NCBI GenBank assembly: GCA_016617855.1
Contig: JAECUM010001713.1
Span: forward strand, 62,001 to 126,000
Source: Megalonaias nervosa
Taxonomy: Eukaryota > Mollusca > Bivalvia > Unionida > Unionidae
Direction of reading: 5' to 3'
DNA: 64,000 nt
Below the pieces are notes generated by a model, which did no database searches, was not told where the DNA came from, and saw only the letters and a list, made by a program, of their open reading frames with translations. Position numbers and translations under genes: made by a program. Within the stretch, counting starts at the first letter, position 1, and every line of letters starts with the position of its first letter. Shown in pieces: positions 37,200-50,988 of this stretch.

Positions 37200-38100
37200 A
37201 ACTTTGAAGCCTGACCTTTTTAATAACATTTTTGAACAGGAATGTCTGAGAAAACCATCTCCATTTTCTCTGAAATATAACCTTGCATAGTAGATAAAAG
37301 CTTTTTTTTTTTCATGGAACTGTGTCACATCCTTGTATATGATGTTCACTGAGTTATCAAACAAAGTATACATAAACTAAAAACAGGCAGCACTTAAAAA
37401 GAAATAGAAAAAAGTTCTGTTCCTTTAATTTTAAACCTTATTCCAGATCCTATTAAGATAGAAATCTCTATTTAGTGCCATGTGTTTGACCAAAATCCAT
37501 TAGCAAATACCAGAACTGGTGTTTATTCAAGGTTTAGAAATGTTGGGGAGTCTTGGATGTGAAGATATGCTGAAAAAACTTGATAAGTCAATCAACATTA
37601 ATTACTGAAATTATATGCCATTTTGATCAGTTTAAAGTTGCATTTGCCCAAATACCAATTACTTTTCTATGCAGCAGAGTCTTGTTCAAGTATTTGATCA
37701 AATGATTGGGCAAAATATTAGTCTATTTGTGGAATAATTTAAAATCAAATTGCTCGTATTCAGAATAATTTATTTGGCTGTGTATTTCTTCTGTATTTTT
37801 GGGTGGGGTTTTTCCTTGAACTAATTGTTTCCTTAACTTCAAAAGGAGCCATATACAATAAATAAGTCAATTTTGAAATTAGGTATTTTATATTTGAATA
37901 CCTGTTTTATTCTTTTGCCATACCAGCTCCATTATAAGTGTAATTTTAATTTAATATGCAAACAGGTGTTATAATTGTGATAATTATGATAATTGATTAT
38001 AATTGGCATGATTACATTGCTGTAATATCAAAGACCTAGGTGGTAAATGTTTCACAGGGATACTAAATCACCAGGCAGGTGATGAGATAGCAAGGTTACA
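37200..38100. other. Non-coding AT-rich stretch
   Basis: Preceded by a short TTCAATACA(C/T)A(A/G)GTTTGG-type duplication at 37080-37190. No gene, RNA or larger repeat is seen. Confidence 0.5.
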
Positions 38101-38335
38101 TTTGTAAAAACAAGATGATCCTGGACTCTTACAGGTGCATTAGTTTGTATAAGATACTGGACTCTGGTGGGTACATTTGTTTGTATAAACAAAAAGATAC
38201 TGGACTCTGGTGGGTACATTTGTTTGTATAAACAAAAAGATACTGGACTCTGATGGGTACATTTGTTTGTATAAACAAAAAGATACTGGATTCCGATGGG
38301 TTCATTTGTTTGTATAAACAAGAAGATATTGGACT
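38100..38335. repeat. 43-bp minisatellite (five units)
   Basis: Units read GATACTGGACTCTGGTGGGT and ACATTTGTTTGTATAAACAA, ending AAA. The minus-strand frame at 38052-38372 is an artefact. Confidence 0.95.
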
Positions 38336-38339
38336 TCAT

Positions 38340-40947
38340 CCCCTGGCCAACATTTTTATTTTGACAAATCAACTTGTACTCCCCACCTGAAGCATCACAC
38401 CTTTTCGCTAGTTTCCTCGCCAGTTTTGTTGATTATTAGTGTTCCTTGCAAGAGATCAATATATTTTCCATCTATTTCATTTGTCGGAATATACAGTTTA
38501 TATTTGGATGTGTGTTGTACAAAGCAATTTGGAATCTCTTGAGATGTATTAATTATACAATACACCTATCCCTATGACACTGCACATGTAAATAAACCCT
38601 ATTGACACATTGCATCATAGGAATGAAATGGGATAAACTATCCTTCTTTTATTCAATTGAATCATTAAAACAATGTAAGAAAGTATGTGGGTGTATTTAG
38701 AGCTGAAACAAGGTGCCTAATGGTGACTTTGTATTTCGAATTCTTTGAAATGAGTGCAAAGTGAAATTTTGATACAGAATGTTAGTGAACTCCTGCATAT
38801 AATCCATGTAGAAACAGTCATCATTTTTACTCCATTGGAATTTGGTTCTCTACATCATGAATGAGGTACAAAAATATTGAAAATATTGTGAAAATATTGA
38901 TATTAAAATAACTTGGAGAAAATTTATTAGAGGCAAAGAACATCATCGATTAAAACAGTTAATCCATCTGTACGGTTAGGCTGCTGTCATGAACAACCGT
39001 TACTACCTACCACCCACCCCCACCCACCCTCTTTACATCAGTGATATCATCATGCAGTGAGGTTATTATTTACCTTCTTTGAAGTGAATATGATGTTTTA
39101 TGAACCAGTAATTAAAATGAAGCTGATGGTTTTGCTGATCTGTAATCAATTGTATTCACCTAAACAAAGGTCCGTAATTGTTTTATTGTATGATTTAGTG
39201 TGTAACTTGTTTTAGAATAATCAAAATGCAATTTCAGCTGAATGATACTACAGATTACATCCTGTTACAGTCACAGATGTCATGACAGTGCAGTATAACA
39301 AAAGTGCAGCACACTGAATTGTTGCAAATCATGTAACATAGTCATCCAATGAAAAAACATCTCACTGGAATCATGTACTAGTATTTACTGCCCATTACCA
39401 AAGGCCTAATCTTGAAAACTGTTGCTTGCAACTTAAGTTGATTTCTTTGCTTCTGTTGTTTTTGTGGGGTTTTTTTAATACTCTTAATGTTATTTTAAGG
39501 TGACATTCTAAAATCTTATGGTGAGTTCACTTAAAAGATAACCTTACCTTTACCTTGAAAAAACCCATGATCAACTACCCAGACCATTAATCCAAGTGTG
39601 TAACCATGTAAATCCCCCACCCAAGCACCTGGAGGAAAGTCATACCCAAAACAACACCATTTTTACACTTATCTGTCCATCATATGTTGCACATTGATTC
39701 ACTTTGGTAGAGCATTAGATTCATGATCCAAGGGTCACAGGTTCAATGCCCACCCAGGCCAGCCCAGGTCAGTTGTCTCTGTGTGTGTTCTTTGGAAAGG
39801 CACTTAGCATCCACTTCCTCCACACGATATACCTAATAAAGTGCTGTTACAAACCAGCCAACATTACAATACATACTACAACTGTTGAGGCTTTTATTCT
39901 TGAATCTGCATCAGAAAATTATAGTTCAGTATTCATACATTTCAAATGAATTTATATATAAATGCTTGGCTTTTTCATGCTGAGTAATATTTCACTCAAG
40001 TACATTAGTAAGAATTTCTCCCATGATGAATTTGGAGGAGGAAGACAAGCCTCATACATGCTGTTTCACTTTGTAAGTGAGGGTGAGCTTTTCATGAATG
40101 GATCATTTTAAGTGCAGAACAATGTCAATGAATCATCAACTTGATATGGTCCCTTTCTGTTCAGCTGAAAAATAATTTGAGTGGAATCTGTCTGCTTTGA
40201 ACAGCTAATGGTGCCAATTAATGAAAATTAGCAGTACCTCAGTTTGTGTTGTCTGAAATGAAATTTAAAATATTTGAATGTATTATTGGAAATTTATAAT
40301 ATTCGGATGTATTATTGACATGCAAAAGGTTGTTGAATCTTTATTACCTTATTTAGAAACAAAGTTGTAGAGGACAATGAGATCTTTCAGAAGGTAACAA
40401 TAAGACAAATACACAGGGCTTGTATTCTTGATTTCCGTGTGACATCACACACTTTTCTTGTATGTTTATGCGTTATGAGCAGCTTTAAATGATATAAACA
40501 ACGATTTTAATTAAACATCAGTAATCAATTATTTTGAAGTTCGAAATGAGAGCTTCTGTGTATTTTCCTATTGGCTTTACAACAGTAATGTTTTTAATAA
40601 TATCACTGGTAAATTGTAATACATGTTGAGGTTTTACTGGGAAATTGTAATACATGATGAGGTCTTACTGGGAAATTGTAATACATGGTGAGATCTTACT
40701 GGGAAATTTTACTTCGTAGACTCATTGATGCTATAGCAATTTTAGGTTTTTCCCTCTGCCAAATAAAGCAAGGATTTGAGAATGTTGAGTGCATAGTGTT
40801 TAGCGTTTGATCACGATATCTTTTTTCGTCTCAGCTATGAAAAAAGACATCTCTTTGGAGCATTTTCATTGGTCAATATTGTGCATGTATTTTCAGGTTT
40901 TTTTTAAACGTGCAGTCGAAACTTTTAATTGCTTCATTCTTTTGCAG
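38340..40947. other. Non-coding stretch before the first recognised exon
   Basis: Apart from the SINE-3 at 39692-39866 and a roughly 36-bp triplicate near 40605-40705 (ACTGGGAAATTGTAATACAT words), no feature is seen. The final bases form the acceptor of exon 40948-41210. Confidence 0.5.
39692..39866 (+). mobile_element. SINE-3 copy
   Basis: A box CTTTGGTAGAGCATTAGATTC and B box AGGTTCAATGCCC, body TTTGGAAAGGCACTTAGCAT, then the ACACGATATACCTAATAA segment. Confidence 0.85.
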
Positions 40948-41210
40948 GTCTACTAAAGGGATCAACACCAGGAGGCCCAAGAAAAGTAGTTTCCCAAATC
41001 ATTGACAATGTGGCATATAGGCATTCCACAGCTGCTAAAAGAAAATCAACACCATCAAACTTCATGACTTTTGATCCAGTAATGGAGAAAGAGGAGGACA
41101 TTGACCCTGATAAGTTCATGGAGGACCTAGATGCTATCACCATAGCAGCCAAAAAGTCATCTGGGGTCAAAATGAAGGATGATTCATCATTTGAAGAAGA
41201 CTGGGATCAG
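40948..41210 (+). CDS. ANKS1: ANKS1 exon: acidic linker upstream of SAM1
   Basis: The acceptor is TTTTGCAG at 40940-40947 and the donor CAG|GTATAT follows 41210. The exon opens with two bases (gt) that complete a glycine codon and then reads 87 full codons, ending in phase 0. The product is hydrophilic. It contains the stretch [19 protein letters not shown], a basic AAKRKS patch, and a strongly acidic end ([16 protein letters not shown] and FEEDWDQ). No folded domain is recognised. Codon use is balanced and there is no in-frame stop, unlike the surrounding AT-rich introns. Position before the SAM pair matches the long disordered linker between ankyrin repeats and SAM domains in ANKS1 proteins. 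The frame stays open past the donor only to 41252, which supports the splice site. The serine-, threonine- and lysine-rich make-up suggests a regulated linker, but that is inference. Confidence 0.85.
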
Positions 41211-44200
41211 GTATATGACAGATGTCCTGAAAGACAAATCACTTTAATGTAGTAATCCATGCATTTTCAGAGCAAAACCATGATTTGGATCCCATTGCAA
41301 TTGTTGATAGAATCTAGCTTGCTTAAAAGGGTTTTCAATTTTGGATGTGTCTAGAATTTAAAAAATGCAAAAGAGGCAACAAATCATTCTCTTTTCAATC
41401 ACACCAGCACAGGTATTTCAAAAACACAGCTGTGCAAGTTTGCTTTGGTAAAACATTTTCTTTGTAAAGTTCTTGTGCTTACCAAAAGTAGCTCTGATAT
41501 AAAGGGAGATAATTGCACAAGGCTAGTGTCTACCTCTATTTAAACATGAAAATACATAATGCATATTTCTCATGGGTCGGTGGTTCTTACCAGGTTTTCA
41601 CAGGTTCTTCCTCCACTGCCATGTATTGCCTATCTTGTGCTGAAAAATGGTTGTTGTTGTTGTCATAGGGTTTAATGCCATTTTTCAGCACAAGATAGGC
41701 TATACATGGTGGACAGTATAACTGGTGGAGGAAGAACCCTGGAAAACCCCAGGAAGAACCACTGACCCATGAGAAGCTACAGGCAAACTTTCTCATGTAC
41801 CCATGTTAGCCAAGCCAGAGACTCGAACACACACAGAGGTGAGACGGCACTGATCCGGAATGGTGAGCACTTTAGACCACTCGGCCACTCGGGGTTCCCC
41901 AGAAAAATGGTGTTAAACTCCATAACAACAACATAGTGCATATAAACACTTAAATACTGATTGTTTTACAAAAAGATTAACCAAACAGATGAAAATAGAA
42001 CAAACATTTCTAATTAACCCTTATTTGGTTACATTCCTTGAAATATAACAGCAGTAAAATAACCTGTATGATATGCATGTTTTTACCTGCTCCTATTTCA
42101 GATAGCTGCAATAATGTCCAGTTATGGAGGCAGATTAGGGGCCCATGATTTTGGAGAGGAAGGGAAGGGTTCTTTTGTGACCTATATGGATGAAATTTTG
42201 TCTCAAAGAGGTAGCCAGTACAATGCAATGCTGAGCCGGGACAACTGTATCCGATTGGAATATTTTTTCAGAACTTGCAAATTTTAAAATTCTTTACTTG
42301 CCCAGAATCAGGGTTTATAGTAAATAATAATTAAACTTTTTGTATATATTTCATTACAAATAATGGACAAGTACAATATGTGAATGATATACTTGCCCAG
42401 CAGAAATTTTGAAATTCACTTGCCCTCAGATGGGTAATTGTTCTTGCCCAGTTCCTTCAGAACCTGCAGGCAAAACAGCTTTATAAAGTACTAATAGAAA
42501 TTTTTGTGATTAATCTTTTAAACAAAATCAAAAGGAAATACCCATGAATGTTAGTCCATAAATTTCACTAAACTCCTACTAAACTTCTAAAAAATACCTG
42601 TACCTGCCAATAACTAAATCCATCTTTAAAAAGATATGATTTGTCTTCTGTAGATTCTGTAATAGAGAAAATACCATGAAATTTCAGAAGACAGTAATCA
42701 GAGAGGAAGGGAACAATTAGAATCTTAATTGCTTGATCATTTCTTAACTGAAGCATTATTTTGACCTAATGTCCTGTTAAAGTTAGAAATCAATTTTTTA
42801 TATGCCTGTTGAGCATATTAACATGTTATGGTATTGTGTATCAATCTGGTTACATTTACTTGCCCAGGCCATAATTACATAATGATTGGACATATTGGCA
42901 TGAGACTTTCTTCAAGTATATATCTTGACTAGTTAGTGTGTCACATACCATAAACATGTCCCTTGCCTGAAGGTCAAGGTCATAGCAAGGGAAACGTAAT
43001 GTTGTGGCTTTGTGTCCCTGTTTAGCATATAACATTTAAACTACTGAAGATATTTTAATGAAACTTAACTGAAAGTACTGTATATAGATTAGATGGTGTA
43101 TCATTTACCATAGCAATGCCCCTTGCACCAAGGTCAAAGTCATAGTAAGGGAGAATATAAATTCTGAAACTTGTATTATGTCTAGGGTATAAGGTTTGAG
43201 CCACTGAAGATATTTCAGTGACAATTTAATAAAGTATATATCATAATTAGTCAGTGTGTTGCATATGATAGCCATGTTCCCTTCCTCAAGGTCAAAATCA
43301 AAGCAAGTGAAAAGGTCATTCTGTTACTTGTATCCTTGTCCTGGTTATAACATTTGAACAACATTAGATATTTTAATGAAACTTGAACCAGATACATATC
43401 AAGGCTAACAGTGTATCACATACCATAGCCACACCCGATCCCTCAAGGTAAAGTCCATGGCAAGGGAGAACATAAACCACTGACCTCAGTACATGTTTTG
43501 GTTTAACTTTTGAAAAAATGAAGAAACTTTAATTAAACTTTACCCTGTTATATGTGTTGATTAGACAGTGTCTCAGAGTCACTGTCATGCCTCCCTGCAT
43601 TGAGATCAATGTGTAATGTAAGTTGTTTGCTTCTTTCCTTATCCAGGTTGTTATTTTTCAATCCATACAGATATTTTAATGAAACATTACCCAGGCTGAT
43701 ACTTTATACATTAGTCAAGGCCTTGGCTCATAGGTCAAGGTCATTGGCAGGGAAGATGTCACTAGATTTGTCTGACATGTGCCATTTGCAGTACTATTGT
43801 TAGAAACTAATAAATATATTAATTTCTAGTAACTTTCAAAATCTTGGCATAGCTTTTATGCCTTTTATTACTGAAGAAATCTGTTATTCTCAATGATACA
43901 GTTTTCCTGGCAACAATCTTTTTACTCCATTGCATGATGATTGGAATTCCTCTTTTCTGGCATGCAAATTTTAAGGTTACTGAGTAAAAAGCATGTTTGG
44001 CACCACTGTAGTAAAAATTGAATGGGCTCAGCACTTTTGACCAGGAATAAAAAGGGTGGACTGTATTGTAATATACTACTTGTAGGCTACCAGTTGATCA
44101 TTTCAACTCTATTCCCTTTACTGAAGGCCTTTCAGTAGCTGAACAGTTTTATAAAGAATGCTATAAAAATATTGAATATGTCATTGCAAAAGTTTCAGAC

Positions 44201-46921
44201 TTTTCAACTCCATGATAATGAGTATTTTATTACCTTATTCAGCATGATAACGTTACAGTGCAATTTTTATGAGAAAAAAAATTTGTGCAAATTTCATGGC
44301 TCATCACAGACATAAACACAGAATGTGAGTGCCAGAGGAGTTAGCTCCCTTGGAAGTCTGCCATTTGAAAGGTTCGTTCTTTCTCTCAATACAATTATGC
44401 TGAATAAAGTACATGTAAGGGACTGATTTAATATAGTTACCATCCATACTCATATTTAAGTCAAGTCCAATTGCAGATATTATAGATGTTGATCTGTGGT
44501 CACATAATGCACCAGTAGATCATGGTTTTTGTTGTTTGTTCTGCTAATTACTCCTAACAGACTGCATAGACTCTGTTCTTCTGGAACATTATGCAACCGC
44601 AGACCCAAAGTGTGCATTTTTATCTGACTTCTACACAAGTATATATGGTAAGTGGTAATAAATCACTAGGCATGCATGATGATTAGTGTCATGAAAATGA
44701 TGCAGGTTTTAGCAGTCACTTCCTTTTAACAAGGCATGATGGGATTGAGATACATACACTTTGCAACAGAATATTTTACATGTTCAGGTATTCACCCAAA
44801 AGAGGGATGTGTTCATATTCAGGCATGTGAGGGTATTGCATGTAGTTTGACTTCCTTTTTGATTGGTATTTAGCAGTGTGCATCTGTACATGTGATGTAA
44901 ACCTGGAACCAACTATGATACTGGGCAGTTAAAGACTATTCAGTTCATTACTATAGATAGTTCCCGAATGACGTCATCAGCCACCATATTTGTGGTCAGT
45001 GGGCAGATTTACTGTTGACTTTATATGGTGTTTGTAAGCTGAAATAAATTCATTGAATCTCAAGATACTTTTACAAAAATTACGTACATAAATAGAACAC
45101 AAATCAAACTTTCTGTTAGTGTCTGTATTTGTGATTTATAAGTTGACTTTGTTGCAGTGTGCCTTGTTAAAAATGGTAAATTTTGGTGATCGCAGATAGG
45201 AGAAACTGCTAGGTTGACCATCGTCCAGGTAAAATGGGCAGAATATCGTCTGCTAGTGAGCTTATCGGGAAGCATCTATTAAAATATCAATTGACTTGTG
45301 TCTTGAATTCTTGTAGACTTGTTCATCCTCAATCTTACTCCTGCCAGTATATACAGTCCACTGGGTCATTTTGGTTTTACACCTGCTAGTACATAAAGTC
45401 CACTGGGTCATTTTGGTTTCACACCTGCTAGTACATAAAGTCCACTGGGTCATTTTGGTTTTACACCTGCTAGTACATAAAAGTCCACTGGGTCATTTTG
45501 GTTTTACACCTGCCAGTACATAAAGTCCACTGGGTTATTTGGTTTTACACCTGCTAGTACATAAAGTCCACTGGGTCATTTTGGTTTTACACCTGCCAGT
45601 ACATAAAGTCCACTGGGTCATTTTGGTTTTACACCTGCTAGTACATAAAGTCCACTGGGTTATTTGGTTTTACACCTGCCAGTACATAAAGTCCACTGGG
45701 TCATTTTGGTTTTACACCTGCTAGTACGTAAAGTCCACTGGGTTATTTGGTTTTACACCTGCCAGTACATAAAGTCCACTGGGTTATTTGGTTTTACATG
45801 TGCCAGTACATAAACTCCACTGGGTCATTTTGGTTTTACACCTGCCAGTACATAAAGTTCAATGGGTTATTTGGTTTTACACCTGCCAGTACATAAAATC
45901 GAATGGGTCCTTTTGGTTTTACACCTGCCAGTATGTAAAGTCCACTGGGTCGTTTTGATTTTACACCTGCCAGTACATAAAGTCCACTAAGCCGTTTTAG
46001 GTTTGCTTGGATCTTTAACAGAGTAACTACAATGCATTACAAGATTCGTCTCATACTGAAATGAGATTCATATATTTTCAGTCCAGATTTTGTTTCTTTA
46101 AGATATTAATTGTACAGTTCTCTCTTAGTAATAATTGAATGCATACAGCTCATATTTGGAAACTCAGAAGTTTGTTACATCATTATCCCTGCTCTTTTTC
46201 AAGAAATGGCCAGAGTTGTGTGATTTTGCCTGCTCATGTATGTATTTGTATGTGCATGCTTTCATATTGTCATGCAGCTCCTTCTGTGCTGTTTAATATA
46301 GAGATATCAAATTTGGGGTAACTTGTAGATGAGAAAGACCATTTTAGAAATTTGATTGATCCCCAGGGTAGTGATGAAAAAATTGGCAGCAAGTCAGTCT
46401 CTTCAAAGTGCAATGAAGACACATACCTGACCTGGTGCCTAGGCGATGATCACAGTTCACTGATTTTTTATTTTTTTTGGCCATTAACTATTTTCTGTAG
46501 GCTGTGGTGCTTTACATCTGACAAACATATATCAGTTGAAATGTACTAATGCTGAGTAGACAGCTGATGATGGTAAACACACTGTTCTATACTGTAGTCA
46601 GTTGGAAATGGGTTTAAAAGGGGTGGGGGTAAACTCAAGTCTTTATGATTTTACCAATCTGTATATTTTGCTCACATCATCATCACACTAAATCTACTGA
46701 CACATTGCAAAGTAATATATAATAACATCATCTGCCTGTGGGATGGGCCTACAGTAATGGTGGAGATTTTAAATAAAATTAAAAACAACAAGCTGTTTGT
46801 TACATGTGTCTAAATATTGGTGTGTTTGATCACTGACCCAAGTTGCAACAAATATCAGATTGAGTTACATACAATGAGTAACAAAAAGGGGGAGTAAAAT
46901 CAATGTGGGTCATAACTTGGA

Positions 46922-46980
<59 letters not shown>

Positions 46981-49900
46981 TTCAGATATTAACTTGGCAA
47001 TGACACGTCCTTGTCACCAATGACATGGCCCAAGGAACATATTTAAATGAGGTTGACAGGAAAATAGGGATGCAGTTTATATTGTATAAAGTTGACAACC
47101 AAAACTAAAGATGCTGACATTTTAGATCCATGTCAGTGAATGGGGATGGGGAAATGTACTTTAATACATGACAAATCCATTCTCACAGAATGGTTTTCAT
47201 GCATGATTTTCCTGTGTTTTGTTTTTCTAATACTCTGAATTCCTTCTAGATCCAAGAGATAATGGAATCTTTCGGGTCTGGACTAGTTAGAGAGTCCGTT
47301 TTTATGAAGGACCACGAGGCTGACTTCATCAAATTATTACGAGGTATCTCAGTGTAGTCTGCATACAAGTGTAGTAATTTGGGTATTATGCTTTGCTGTA
47401 TTTTTTTGAAAATTTTACTTTAGCATTCATGTAATATGCATATTTATTGTGCCATTATTTAATAAATTTTTTAAAATAAAATTCTCTACATATCAATCAT
47501 CTGTCCGTAAGTAATTAGAGTATTTAACTACAAAATCATCTGTCCATAAATAGATAGCTAGACAGAGTATTTAGCTACAAATCACCTGTCAATAAATAGC
47601 AAGAGTATTTAGCTAAAAATTCATCTGTCCATAAATAGCTAGAAAGAATATTTAGCTACAAGTCATCTGTTCATATATAGATAGCTAGACGGAGTATTTA
47701 GTTACAGTTCATCTGTCCATAAATAGCAAGACAATATTTATCTACAGATCATCTGTCCATAAATAGCTAGACAGTATTTAGCTACAAATCATCTGTCCAT
47801 AAATAGCTAGACAGAGTATTTAGCTACATTACATCTGTCCATAAATAGCTAGACAGAATGTTTAGCTACAAAATCATCTGTCCATAAATAGCTAGACAGA
47901 GTATTTAGCTACAAAACATCTGTCCATAAATAGCTAGACAGAATGTTTAACTACAGAATCATCTGTCCATAAATAACAATAATAATGAGGACTTTGTATA
48001 GCGCCTAATCATTAGAAGCTCTAAGCGCTTTACAACATTTGACAACACTTAAAAAACATATAATGATATGATTACAAAAATAAAAACAAACACCACGAAA
48101 TTAAAAAACAGAAAACATGCTGTAAATATTTAAGGTAAGGAAACATTATTGGGTCTTTAAGTCTGTTCTTGCAGTTGAAATAGGTGAGTTTTAAGATCAC
48201 TCTTGAATGAGATCACTGTGTCTTTGTGTCTAAGTTCAGTGGGCAATTCGTTCCACGTTGCTGGGTCCTGGTATGCAAAAGAACGTTGTCCATATGATTT
48301 CATTTTCATAGAGGGAATAATGAGAATACGAGTGTCAGAAGAGGAGTGTAAGTATCTTGCTGGTGTGTACACTTGAGTGAGGTCGGATAGGTATGTTGGA
48401 CTGGAGCCCATCAGTGAAACATAGCACAGAGAACAAATTTTGTGTTTAATTCTGGATCGAATGGATAGCCAGTGTAGGGTACAGAGCAGGGGGAGGCATG
48501 CTCTGATCGTGGTACTCCAAGGATGATCCGAGAAGCTGTGTTTTGAACTTTTTGAAGTTTCTGGAGTAGATATTGAGACGAACCAGACAGAATTGAGTTA
48601 CAATAGTCCAGTCTTGAAAGTACTAAAGAACACACAAGTGTTTTAGTGGCATCAACTGAAAGATACTTGCGAATGGAGCTGATGCATCTCAGCTCAAGAT
48701 ATGCAGCCTTGCATATGTTCATGTCATGTTGGTGCAATGAGAGAGTACTGCTAGACAGAATATTTAGCTACAAATCATCTCTCTCTAAATAGCTAGAGTA
48801 TTTAGCTACAAGTCGAATATTTAGCTACAAATCATCTATACATAAATAGCTAGACAGAGTATTTAACTACCAGTCATCTCTCTGTAAATAGCTAGAGTAT
48901 TTAGCTACAAGTCGAATATTTAGCTACAGATCATCTATACATAAATAGCTAGACAGAGTATTTAGCTACCAATCATCTCTCTCTAAATAGCTAGAGTATT
49001 TAGCTAAAAGTCGAATATTTAACTACAGATCATCTATACATAAATAGCTAGACAGAGTATTTAGCTACCAATCATCTCTCTGTAAATAGCTAGACAGAGT
49101 ATTTAGCTACAAGTCAACTGTCCATAAATAGCAAGACAGAGTATTTAGCTACAAGTCATCTGTCCATAAATAGCTAGACAGAATATTTAGCTACCGTATT
49201 TTATGTATTTTTTCGTACCCTTTAATTTTTTGTACACAATCCAGTTATCAAAATAATGATTATTTAAATGTATCATAATTTTTCATACATATCACTTTGT
49301 ATTATTTGAAAAATTCATTAAATTATCGAACATAAAATTTCCACTAAGAAGATTTACATTTGCAAAAAAGATCGAAAATACAATATTCCCACTTTGTTTT
49401 TTACAAAAATTAATGATTGATTGATTTGGTGAGAAAATATAATGATTGATGCATAAGCATGGGCGCCCGATGCGTAGGTCAAGGGGGGTCACGTGACCCC
49501 CCTGGAAATCATAATGCAATATATATTCCGACAAGTTTAATCATGCAAATGAAGCTGAAAATATGTCACAAGATTCTGTTCAAAACGCTTAGTAAATATT
49601 AGCTTTAGTTTCAGACTGCTTACTATACTAACTCTCCCCTCCGTGACTGACTGACCCCCTCCCCCTTTTTGCAAAAGATCCTGCGGGCGCCCATGTGCAT
49701 AAACTCTTATTGTCATTACAATATCTACTGGTGTTTATTAACAAATGAACAACAGACTTTACAGACCATATCTTTAAATATTATCGTTAATTAGTTCTCC
49801 TTATTAAGTCCGTCACCGTAACAAAACACCACGTGCATTTTAAAACGAGTTCGGAAGCCCTTTGATGTTGTCTTATCCAACAAAAATTACATCTCAGTAC

Positions 49901-50910
49901 ATGCTAAAGTGAAGACCACAGACCACTGGTCAACTAGTCTTATTGTTTCATTAGTCATACAAACATAAAATATAAAAACCTTGTCATTTTCCATCGTAAA
50001 TTTGAAAGTCAGGGACTCTGTTAAATCGATTCGTATATATACATATACTATCTTTTAAGTGCTTGTTCTGTTTTGACTTGGATATAATTAACATTTTATT
50101 GCAAATCTATTCTATGATACACCCCACTATTATCTTTATTGGCGAGTTCGAATAACAAGTAATGCATATGGTTGCTTGTCCTTATAACATCTGCTTTATG
50201 GACAACGGCTTCAATAGCACATTAACAGACTTTCATTTCCCTAAAGCGAGCCTCATTTCCCTGCTGGCAGCCTCACTGATTTGACCTCTTCAGTCGATTC
50301 TTGCCCTCAATTTGGTTTCAACTAGAATAACCAAAGCGCTAAGCATGTTTAATTACTGTGTAAATAACACTGTATAGCCATGTGGTTGTTGTGACAATGT
50401 ACATCGTAATTAAAACAAGAATGAACTGTTGATTTAGCGGTGTTTATTCCTAATGGAATATAGTAGGGTCGTAATACATGAGGATTATCCCACTCGTCAG
50501 GTAACTGAAAATAGTCTTTTTTTTCTCTTTGCAAAAGCTACAAATAAAAACTACACTGAATAAATACGGTCTTGTACACTGAAAAAATTTTGTTTGATTG
50601 ATCTCTCTGGCGCACGTGCACACACACACACGCACACACACGCGCGTGCGCACTCATGCGCATTAACTTAAATGTTGATTTCAAGTTGTTTATTTTTTAT
50701 TGCAATTTGATAATGAGATTATTATTGCGGTAAAAATACAACTTGCACTTAATTTCATGACGATGTGGGGTCGTATTGTTGCGTACAATTTACCAATAAA
50801 TAATACCCATAACTTATACATGTTCAAACCATCATGATCATTTTGCCAATATTACACAACATAACTGCTACATATGTTCTAAATGCAGATGAGCTTGCAC
50901 ACTAAGACAT

Positions 50911-50988
<78 letters not shown>

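Noticed and set aside
46352..46549. Polar frame ([21 protein letters not shown]) between the two alternative exons, considered as a third alternative exon
   Set aside because: The only nearby donor gives phase 2, which cannot join 54054 or 47250 in frame, and the sequence lacks the IM-S-G pattern of exons A and B.
48157..48737. Possible host gene on the minus strand
   Set aside because: [16 protein letters not shown] and WNELP words are those of CR1/L2 reverse transcriptase ends. The frame is broken and 5'-truncated.
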